The notes beneath the pieces were generated by a model that worked only from the letters and a program-made list of their open reading frames with translations, was not told the DNA's origin and searched no databases. From Gardnerella kenyensis (GTDB lineage: Bacteria > Actinomycetota > Actinomycetes > Actinomycetales > Bifidobacteriaceae), in NCBI GenBank assembly GCA_003585735.1, contig NQOH01000002.1:152230-173451 (forward strand): a stretch of DNA of 21,222 nt. The letters run 5' to 3'. The position numbers were made by a program, and so were the translations under genes. Positions 7,528 through 13,890 of the stretch are shown piece after piece (the first letter of the stretch is position 1; each line of letters begins with the position of its first letter).

Positions 7528-7573
7528 ATAACTATTTGCTAACTATTTACTAATTATTTGCCAACTATTTATT
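7528..7573. promoter_or_regulatory. Four 11-bp direct repeats resembling two tandem GlnR boxes
   Basis: Four units follow without gaps: AACTATTTGCT (7530-7540), AACTATTTACT (7541-7551), AATTATTTGCC (7552-7562) and AACTATTTATT (7563-7573). Read as five-mers separated by six bases they are ATAAC, CTAAC, CTAAT and CCAAC, the gTnAC-n6-GaAAC-n6 layout known for actinobacterial GlnR operators and the 11-bp periodicity common to PhoB/OmpR-family sites. A degenerate fifth copy, AAGCATTTGCT, lies at 7507-7517. The array sits between the unknown membrane gene and glnR. Binding by GlnR is inferred. The rest of the 7354-7707 gap is AT-rich and holds the glnR promoter. Confidence 0.6.
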
Positions 7574-7626
7574 TAGCAATTAGCTAGCTTTTTGCAATAT
7601 TTATTTACGAAATTGTGTTGATTATT

Positions 7627-7655
7627 TTAATATTCTTCGTGGCATGGTTTACAAT
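7627..7655 (+). promoter_or_regulatory. Candidate glnR promoter
   Basis: TTAATA (7627-7632), a 17-bp spacer and TACAAT (7650-7655, five of six matches) give a likely promoter 52 bases before glnR. A small hairpin, GCCT-GTAA-AGGC (7656-7667), lies directly after the -10 around the expected transcription start. The 11-bp array ends 53 bp upstream of the -35, a position that would suit an activator or a looping repressor. Confidence 0.5.
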
Positions 7656-7707
7656 GCCTGTAAAGGCTTGAATTGGTACTACATCACCTGTTGGTTGGAG
7701 GCATCAC

Positions 7708-8634
7708 ATGACTGATATTACATTGATGACTTCGTCTGCCTCCCCGGCTTCAGTTTTGCCTTCTCTTACTTTACTTTCTCACCGTGTGCGCGTGCTTGCT
7801 TTGAATACCGCAAGCTTGACAAAATTGCCTGCACAAACCGTTCTTTTGCTTGATGCTCGTGAAGATTTAGCTTTAGCGAAGTCTATTTGTGCAGCTTTGC
7901 GCACAACTGACATTTCAGTTCCAGTAATCCTAATTCTTACTGAAGGCGGATTCACAGTAGTAAATTCATCTTGGAATATTACGGATGTTGTGCTTACTAG
8001 CGCTTCTCCAGCAGAAGTTGAGGGACGTTTGCGTCTTGCGGCTCAACAAAATATTCCTGCAGGGTCTTTTGCTCAATCGCAGGGAGTTGAAATTAGCGAC
8101 GATACAATTTCGGATGACGGAATTATGCGTTCTGGTGATCTTGTTGTTGATATGCGCAGTTATACGGTTAGTTTGCATGGGCATCCTGTTGATTTAGCTT
8201 ATAAAGAATTTGAATTATTGAAGTATTTTGTGCAGCATCCTAGAAGAGTGTTTACGCGCGCGCATTTGTTGCAAGAAGTTTGGGGATATGACTACTACGG
8301 TGGCACGCGTACGGTTGATGTGCATATTCGTCGTTTGCGCGCAAAGCTCGGTGTTGAGTATGAGCATTTGATTGGTACTGTGCGTAATGTTGGGTATCGT
8401 TTTGATCCTTCAGAGGCTGGCGAAAATGATGAGATTTCTGAAGATCAAACTGATGATGCTGAATCTGGTATAAGCGATGTTGACAATTCTTCTGATAATT
8501 TTTCGGAAAAGTTGCAAAATAATACAGAAGAAACAGAAGTGACAGAAGAAACAGAATCTTCTGTAGAGGAATCTTCTTTAAGTAGCGCTTCTTTAAATCA
8601 ATTTTACGAAAACTACGCAACAGTGAAGCGTTAA
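7708..8634 (+). CDS. glnR: GlnR-like orphan OmpR-family transcription regulator
   Basis: A cytoplasmic DNA-binding regulator; GlnR orthologues control nitrogen genes in actinobacteria. The 308-aa product has an atypical receiver domain (about 1-112) with VLLLDAREDL, where Asp49 matches the conserved GlnR aspartate, and ILTEGGFTVV and SPAEVEGRLRLA, both closely like Streptomyces GlnR from memory. A winged-helix domain (about 141-232) contains AYKEFELLKYF, VFTRAHLLQEVWGYDYYGGT, and RTVDVHIRRLRAKLG ending in GTVRNVGYRF. After residue 232 a 76-residue Glu/Ser/Asp-rich tail follows, which is longer than I recall for GlnR. GGAGG (7697-7701) lies six bases before the ATG. No sensor kinase gene is adjacent, as expected for an orphan regulator. 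nth starts one base after its stop. Confidence 0.85.
   Translation: MTDITLMTSSASPASVLPSLTLLSHRVRVLALNTASLTKLPAQTVLLLDAREDLALAKSICAALRTTDISVPVILILTEGGFTVVNSSWNITDVVLTSASPAEVEGRLRLAAQQNIPAGSFAQSQGVEISDDTISDDGIMRSGDLVVDMRSYTVSLHGHPVDLAYKEFELLKYFVQHPRRVFTRAHLLQEVWGYDYYGGTRTVDVHIRRLRAKLGVEYEHLIGTVRNVGYRFDPSEAGENDEISEDQTDDAESGISDVDNSSDNFSEKLQNNTEETEVTEETESSVEESSLSSASLNQFYENYATVKR
8524..8556 (+). repeat. Exact 15-bp direct repeat in the glnR tail
   Basis: ACAGAAGAAACAGAA occurs at 8524-8538 and again at 8542-8556, an 18-bp (six-codon) period encoding TEETEV and TEETES in the acidic tail. The in-frame period means slippage would change tail length without breaking the frame. Confidence 0.85.
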
Positions 8635-8635
8635 T

Positions 8636-9301
8636 ATGCGCGAATCAAAACAAGCAAAAATAGCGCGCATACACTCAGAATATTCACTACTTTGTAAAGA
8701 AATACCTAAACCAAAATGCGCTCTTAATTTTTCTAATCCTTTTGAGTTGCTTATTGCAACTGTTCTTAGCGCGCAAACAACAGACAAGCGTGTGAATATG
8801 GTAACTCCGGAACTTTTTAGCACGTTTCCTAACCCTAGATCGCTTTCAAAAGCTTCAGCTGTACAAGTCGAATCTATTATTAAATCACTTGGATTTTATC
8901 GTGTAAAAGCGCGCAATATTATTGCTTTATCAGCAAAGTTAGAAAGTGATTTTAACGGCGTAGTTCCGCGAAATATTGAAGATTTAACATTGCTGCCGGG
9001 TGTTGGTCGTAAAACTGCGAATGTTGTGCGCGGTAATGCTTTTGGTTTGCCAGGATTTCCGGTTGATACACACGTAATGCGCGTTACTGGAAGGCTTGGA
9101 TGGAGAAAAGATTGGAATAAGCTCAATGTGCGTCCGGATCCAGTTGCTATTGAGAAAGAAATAACTTCGTATTTTGAGCCAAGTGAATGGACTAATCTTT
9201 CGCATCGTCTTATTTTGCACGGAAGAACAATATGCACTGCAAGAAATCCTAAATGCGCATCGTGTCCGCTTCGATCAACATGCCCATCTGCGTTGCTGTG
9301 A
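8636..9301 (+). CDS. nth: Endonuclease III, DNA glycosylase/AP lyase
   Basis: Removes oxidised pyrimidines and cuts at abasic sites in base-excision repair. The 221-aa product has the helix-hairpin-helix LLPGVGRKTANVV (119-131) with catalytic Lys126, the catalytic Asp144 in PVDTHVMRV, and the [4Fe-4S] cysteines C200, C207, C210 and C216 in the standard C-x6-C-x2-C-x5-C spacing. The length is normal. The ATG is one base after the glnR stop and the preceding GTGAAG is a weak ribosome site, so translation is probably coupled to glnR and the two share an mRNA. No terminator is visible in the 60 bp after its stop. Confidence 0.96.
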   Translation: MRESKQAKIARIHSEYSLLCKEIPKPKCALNFSNPFELLIATVLSAQTTDKRVNMVTPELFSTFPNPRSLSKASAVQVESIIKSLGFYRVKARNIIALSAKLESDFNGVVPRNIEDLTLLPGVGRKTANVVRGNAFGLPGFPVDTHVMRVTGRLGWRKDWNKLNVRPDPVAIEKEITSYFEPSEWTNLSHRLILHGRTICTARNPKCASCPLRSTCPSALL

Positions 9302-9322
9302 GAAGAGTTATATTGCTCTATA

Positions 9323-9352
9323 TTGTGTTGCTTTTTCGGTTGTTGTTATAAA
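9323..9352 (+). promoter_or_regulatory. Candidate promoter for a leaderless mRNA of the solute-binding protein gene
   Basis: TTGTGT (9323-9328), an 18-bp spacer and TATAAA (9347-9352) precede the ATG at 9362 by nine bases. Transcription would start within about three bases of the ATG, and no Shine-Dalgarno sequence is present. The -35 is weak. Confidence 0.5.
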
Positions 9353-9361
9353 CTGTAACTT

Positions 9362-10936
9362 ATGTCAAGAACAGGCAGATATGCATCACATGCTTCCAGA
9401 ACATATCATCGTAAATCTAGCGTAGGCTGGATTCCGTGGGTTGTTTTCATGGTTGTATCAGCAGTGATGGTTGTTGTTTTATGGTGCGGATGGCAAATAT
9501 ATCAAGGGCGTTCTCCAATTGACGCAATTTCTCATCCTGCAGGTAATTCCATATTAAAAGTTGGGTTACGAACAGCTCCTGAATCTCTTGATATTCGCAA
9601 TGATGATAGCGATGCCGTTCAGCAAGCTTTATTAGATAATGTTTACGAAACATTAGTTAAGCGCGGTGACGACAATAGTTTGCAGCCAGGCTTAGCTCAA
9701 TCTTGGAATATTTCAGAAGATGCTTTGACATACACTTTTAATTTACGCCGCGGCGTACGTTTTTCTAACGGCGACGTAATGAATTCTCAATCTGTGCTTA
9801 AATCGTTACAGAACGGTATTACGAAGAATTATCCTGGATATAGTACGTTAACGAATATTGAAAGCGTAAGCAATCCAAGTGCTTACACTTTGGTTATTAA
9901 ATTAAAAGCTCCTGATGCTTTGCTTTTGCGTCGTCTTGCAGGCAGGCTCGGTATTGTATACGACACAAATGCTGTAGTTGATTACTCTAACGGAGCATTA
10001 GGTACCGGTCCTTTCACAGTAAGTAGCTATAACAAAGGTAATTCTTTAGTTCTTGTGCGTAACAATCGATACTGGGGAACTCCTGCAGAATGCGCAAGTA
10101 TTACTTTGCAATATTACGCAAGTGATGCAGATTTGGCGCAAGCTATGGAACAAAATAATGTGCAAATGGCTGTTCCTCTTGAAGGCAGTGAGAATAAGCG
10201 TCTTGCATCTGTAGTTGATACTCAAATGGTAGAAGGACAGAGCACGCGCGTACGATTTGTGGCATTTAATACCACAATTTCATCAATTTTCAGTGACGAA
10301 CAGGCTCGTAAGGCAGCTCGTTATGCTATGAACGCAAAAACAGTATTGGATGCTGACGGTAACGGAGGTGTGCCAGTCGGCGGTCCAATTGATCCGCTGT
10401 CTCCTGGCTATGAGGATTTAAATGGAATGTATCCTTATAATCAGCAAAAATCTGCATCGTTATTCCATTACTTCATGTCAAGATATTTAGGTACCATGAC
10501 TTTCCTTGTGCCACAAGGCGAAGGCGATGTTGGGCGCGAATTAGCTAGTAAAATTATCGCTGCTAGCGGAGCAAAAGTTGATGTTCAAGAAGTTGACAGC
10601 GCAACGTTACGACAGCGTATAAAAGACTCAAAGTATGATATGGCTATTGTTTCGCTAAATCACACATTAGATGAAGGAACATTTGCAGAAGCTGGATCTC
10701 CATTTGTTTTGCAAGATGTTAAATCGCAGCAAGCTTGGGCTAATGCTGTTCATTCTAAGAGTCCTGCAGAATATGAAGCGAACGTTCGCGCGTATGCGCA
10801 TGAAGTTAGTAGGAATGCTGCAGCTCACTGGTTATATGCGCGCAAAAGCATTATGGCTGTGAAATCTAATATCAGCGGATATACAAAGAATATGACGGAT
10901 CAGCTGCTTCCATTGCGTAACGTGACGGTGAAGTAG
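9362..10936 (+). CDS. Membrane-anchored family 5 (peptide-type) solute-binding protein, orphan
   Basis: The 524-aa product has a basic N-terminus, one membrane segment (about 22-46), then an extracellular SBP_bac_5 domain from about residue 62. Typical family features are LRTAPESLDIRN near 69-80, NVYETLVKR, LQPGLAQSWNIS, LTYTFNLRRGVRFSNGD, and LGTGPFTVSSY later on. Members bind oligopeptides, nickel or sugars for ABC uptake. The segment VVLWCGW has a Cys but no proper lipobox, so anchoring is by the uncleaved helix rather than lipid, which is unusual. No permease or ATPase gene is adjacent; the neighbours are nth and valS. It may serve a transporter encoded elsewhere or have a sensing role. 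The ligand cannot be told. The start lacks a ribosome site but has a -10 nine bases upstream. Confidence 0.88.
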   Translation: MSRTGRYASHASRTYHRKSSVGWIPWVVFMVVSAVMVVVLWCGWQIYQGRSPIDAISHPAGNSILKVGLRTAPESLDIRNDDSDAVQQALLDNVYETLVKRGDDNSLQPGLAQSWNISEDALTYTFNLRRGVRFSNGDVMNSQSVLKSLQNGITKNYPGYSTLTNIESVSNPSAYTLVIKLKAPDALLLRRLAGRLGIVYDTNAVVDYSNGALGTGPFTVSSYNKGNSLVLVRNNRYWGTPAECASITLQYYASDADLAQAMEQNNVQMAVPLEGSENKRLASVVDTQMVEGQSTRVRFVAFNTTISSIFSDEQARKAARYAMNAKTVLDADGNGGVPVGGPIDPLSPGYEDLNGMYPYNQQKSASLFHYFMSRYLGTMTFLVPQGEGDVGRELASKIIAASGAKVDVQEVDSATLRQRIKDSKYDMAIVSLNHTLDEGTFAEAGSPFVLQDVKSQQAWANAVHSKSPAEYEANVRAYAHEVSRNAAAHWLYARKSIMAVKSNISGYTKNMTDQLLPLRNVTVK

Positions 10937-10959
10937 AAAGCGTAATAAAAGCATAATAT

Positions 10960-10987
10960 TTGCGTTGTCGAACTGAGTTTCTAATAT
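10960..10987 (+). promoter_or_regulatory. Candidate valS promoter
   Basis: TTGCGT (10960-10965), 16 bp, and TAATAT (10982-10987) precede the valS ATG by seven bases, predicting a transcription start at or next to the ATG. There is no Shine-Dalgarno site in the bases before the ATG. Confidence 0.55.
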
Positions 10988-10994
10988 TCAGTTC
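10970..10994. promoter_or_regulatory. Perfect inverted repeat around the valS -10 box, operator-like
   Basis: GAACTGA (10970-10976) and TCAGTTC (10988-10994) are perfect 7-bp inverted copies separated by 11 bp; the second ends at the base before the valS ATG. The -10 box TAATAT lies in the spacer. If transcription starts at the ATG this cannot be an RNA hairpin, so a DNA operator is the more natural reading. Confidence 0.55.
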
Positions 10995-13751
10995 ATGAGT
11001 GAACAGGATAACACAGTAAAGCACGCCCATTTAACGCCGCTTCCTAACAAGGTTGGTGTTGATGGTCTTGAAGATAAATGGCGTAATAATTGGGATGAAG
11101 CCAAGACTTACGCATTCCACAATTCCCGCGACCGCAAGGCCGTATATTCTATCGATACACCACCTCCAACCGTAAGCGGCCACTTGCATGTAGGTCACGT
11201 ATTCTCTTACACGCATACGGATGTTATTGCGCGATACAAGCGCATGAAGGGCTTTGATGTGTTCTACCCAATGGGTTGGGACGATAACGGCCTTCCAACA
11301 GAGCGTCGTGTGCAGAATTATTACGGTGTGCGCGTAGATACTTCGCTTAAATATGACCCTGATTTTAAGCCTCCATTTGAAGGTACAGAAGGCAAGAAAA
11401 TTGAGGCAAAAGATCAGGTTCCTGTAAGCCGTCAGAACTTTATTGAACTTTGCGAACGCTTAACTTCTCAAGACGAGAAGCTTTTTGAAGCATTGTGGCG
11501 TAGGCTTGGCCTTTCTGTGGACTGGTCGCAGACTTACCACACGATTGGTGAGCAGCCTCGCCGAGTTGCGCAAAAAGCATTCTTGCGCAATCTTGCTCGC
11601 GGAGAAGCTTATCAGAAAGATGCTCCAGGCTTGTGGGATGTTACATTCCAGACTGCTGTCGCTCAAGCAGAGCTTGAGGCTCGCGAATATCCTGGCTTCT
11701 ACCATAAGATTGCGTTCCGTTTTGAAGATGGCACGCCAATTTATATTGAAACTACGCGTCCAGAATTGCTTGCAGCTTGCACTTCTTTGATTGCGCACCC
11801 AGACGATGAGCGTTATAAGAAGTACTTCGGTCAAGAAGTTTATTCTCCACTGTTCAAAGTTAAGGTGCCGATTTTGGCTCATCCTGCAGCTCAAATGGAC
11901 AAGGGTGCTGGCATTGCAATGTGCTGCACTTTTGGTGACGTAACCGACGTTGAGTGGTGGCGCGACTTGAGCTTGCCAACTCGACCAATTATTCAGCGTA
12001 ACGGCCGCATTGTGATGACCACTCCTGATTGGATTACAGACGAGTCCGGTCGCGAAATGTTCGAGAAGATTGCTGGAAAAACCACCTTCTCCGCTCGCAA
12101 GGAAGTTGTTGAAGCTTTGCAGGCTGCCGGAGACATGGATGGCGAACCAAAGCCAACAAAGCGTATGACGAACTTCTACGAAAAGGGCGATAAGCCTTTG
12201 GAAATCGTCACTTCTCGCCAATGGTACTTAAAGAACGGCGGCACTGACGAAAAGCTGAATGCTGAGCTTATTGAGCGCGGCAAGGAACTTAACTTCCACC
12301 CAGACTTTATGCGTGTGCGCTACGAGAATTGGGTTCACGGCTTGAATGGCGACTGGCTTATTTCTCGCCAGCGCTTCTTCGGCGTACCGTTCCCACTTTG
12401 GTACCCAGTAAACGAAAATGGGGAAGTGGATTACGCAAATCCTTTGACTCCTAGCGAAGACCGTTTGCCAGTCGACCCAACTATTGACGTTCCAGAAGGA
12501 TTCGACGAATCTCAGCGTGACCAGCCAAATGGCTTTACTGCTGAGCAGGATATTATGGACACTTGGGCTACATCTTCCTTAACTCCACAAATCGTGACTC
12601 GTTGGGAAGAGCCAGGCGAAGAAAATCAAGCTTTGTTTAAGGCTACTTTCCCAATGGATTTGCGTCCACAAGGTCAGGATATTATTCGTACTTGGCTGTT
12701 TAGTACGGTTGACCGTGCGCATCTTGAAAACGGCTGCTTGCCTTGGAAGCACGCTGCACTTTCCGGATGGATCTTGGATCCAGATCACAAGAAGATGTCA
12801 AAGTCCAAAGGCAACGTGGTTGTGCCAAACAAGCCAATCGAAGAGTTTGGTGCAGATGCTGTGCGCTATTGGGCAACTTCTGCAAAACTCGGCTTGGATG
12901 CAACTTACGACGAAGGCCAAATGAAAATTGGCCGCCGCTTGGCTATTAAGCTTTTGAATGCTACTAAGTTTGCGCTCGCAATTGGTCGAGAAGATGAGGA
13001 GCATCAGGTTCTTGAGTCTGCTAGCGCGGACTGGGATTTTGCTGATGTTACTGAAGTTTTGGATCGCGCAGTTATGGCAAAGCTTGCATCCGTTATTCGT
13101 ACAGCAACTGATGCGCTTGAATCTTACGAGCATTCTAAGGCTTTGGAAGCAATCGAAACATTCTTCTGGCAGTTCTGCGACGATTACATTGAGCTTGCAA
13201 AGAATCGTGCTTACGGTACTGCAGAATCCACTGGCCGCACTCCAAGTGAAGCTGCTGTAAAGTCTGCTCGCACAACTCTTGGTCTTGCTCTCGATGCTTT
13301 GGCTCGTTTGCTTGCTCCTTACTTGCCTTACGCTACTGAAGAAGTGTGGAGCTGGATGCATGATGGCGAAGGTTCTGTGCATCGCGCAAGCTGGCCATGC
13401 GCTAAGGCTTACGAGGAGGCTGCAAACGGAGTTTCTGCAGACACTTTGGCTTACGCGGGTGAAGCTTTGGCTACTTTGCGCAAGATTAAGTCCGAAGCAA
13501 AAGTTTCTATGAAGACTCCTATTTTGCAAGTGACTTTGAACGTTGCAGAAAACGCTTATAAGGCTGTTGAGGACACTTTGGATGACGTTGCTGAAGCTGG
13601 TCGCGTTACTGGAGAAGTAAAGCTTAACGCTGTTAAGGCAGCAGATGCTGGAGATTCTTCTGAATCTGAATCTGCTGAATCTGATGCAGCTAACGTAAAC
13701 GTTTCTGTTGCTCAAAGCGAACTTGGCGAAGCTCCTGCAAAAAAGAAGTAG
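10995..13751 (+). CDS. valS: Valyl-tRNA synthetase
   Basis: Charges tRNA-Val with valine in the cytoplasm, with an editing domain that removes mischarged threonine. The 918-aa class I enzyme has HVGH at 65-68 (HIGH motif), WDDNGLPTERRVQNYYGVR shortly after, the editing-domain TTRPE at about 253-257, and KMSKS at 600-604. An anticodon-binding domain follows. The C-terminus lacks the Lys/Glu-rich coiled-coil arm of E. coli-type ValRS and instead ends in an Ser/Glu/Ala low-complexity tail (about 880-918, with ESESAESDAANVNV). The start is the ATG at 10995, seven bases after a -10 box and without a ribosome site, so it is probably leaderless. A strong terminator follows, so it is monocistronic. 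Confidence 0.98.
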   Translation: MSEQDNTVKHAHLTPLPNKVGVDGLEDKWRNNWDEAKTYAFHNSRDRKAVYSIDTPPPTVSGHLHVGHVFSYTHTDVIARYKRMKGFDVFYPMGWDDNGLPTERRVQNYYGVRVDTSLKYDPDFKPPFEGTEGKKIEAKDQVPVSRQNFIELCERLTSQDEKLFEALWRRLGLSVDWSQTYHTIGEQPRRVAQKAFLRNLARGEAYQKDAPGLWDVTFQTAVAQAELEAREYPGFYHKIAFRFEDGTPIYIETTRPELLAACTSLIAHPDDERYKKYFGQEVYSPLFKVKVPILAHPAAQMDKGAGIAMCCTFGDVTDVEWWRDLSLPTRPIIQRNGRIVMTTPDWITDESGREMFEKIAGKTTFSARKEVVEALQAAGDMDGEPKPTKRMTNFYEKGDKPLEIVTSRQWYLKNGGTDEKLNAELIERGKELNFHPDFMRVRYENWVHGLNGDWLISRQRFFGVPFPLWYPVNENGEVDYANPLTPSEDRLPVDPTIDVPEGFDESQRDQPNGFTAEQDIMDTWATSSLTPQIVTRWEEPGEENQALFKATFPMDLRPQGQDIIRTWLFSTVDRAHLENGCLPWKHAALSGWILDPDHKKMSKSKGNVVVPNKPIEEFGADAVRYWATSAKLGLDATYDEGQMKIGRRLAIKLLNATKFALAIGREDEEHQVLESASADWDFADVTEVLDRAVMAKLASVIRTATDALESYEHSKALEAIETFFWQFCDDYIELAKNRAYGTAESTGRTPSEAAVKSARTTLGLALDALARLLAPYLPYATEEVWSWMHDGEGSVHRASWPCAKAYEEAANGVSADTLAYAGEALATLRKIKSEAKVSMKTPILQVTLNVAENAYKAVEDTLDDVAEAGRVTGEVKLNAVKAADAGDSSESESAESDAANVNVSVAQSELGEAPAKKK

Positions 13752-13804
13752 TCGCAAGTAATTGCAAGTAATCGAATGTAATCGAAAATAATTAATTGCA
13801 AAAC

Positions 13805-13842
13805 AAAAGCGCTGGAAGTCAATCTTCGACTCCAGCGCTTTT
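13805..13842 (+). terminator. Intrinsic terminator of valS
   Basis: AAAAGCGCTGG plus AGTC (13805-13820, one bulged A) pairs with GACT plus CCAGCGCTTTT (13828-13842), loop AATCTTC, followed by TTTTTGTG. It is a long GC-rich stem with a T-run, 53 bp after the valS stop. The A-run on the opposite side would allow some activity in reverse. Confidence 0.9.
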
Positions 13843-13854
13843 TGTGTATTTAAT

Positions 13855-13883
13855 CGCGAAGCATCGCGCGGTAACGCTAGACT
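13855..13883 (+). promoter_or_regulatory. Short palindrome and -10 box before argS
   Basis: CGCGA (13855-13859) and TCGCG (13864-13868) form a palindrome with a four-base centre. TAGACT (13878-13883) follows and ends seven bases before the argS ATG. No good -35 is present at 16-18 bp; the palindrome falls where a -35 would be. No ribosome site precedes the ATG, so a leaderless mRNA is likely. Confidence 0.4.
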
Positions 13884-13890
13884 GTAAACC

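Noticed and set aside
10937..10994. T-box leader for valS
   Set aside because: The region is only 58 bp long and lacks the T-box sequence and specifier stem.
11460..12221. 253-codon open frame antisense to valS
   Set aside because: It mirrors valS codon structure, with no ribosome site and no domain.
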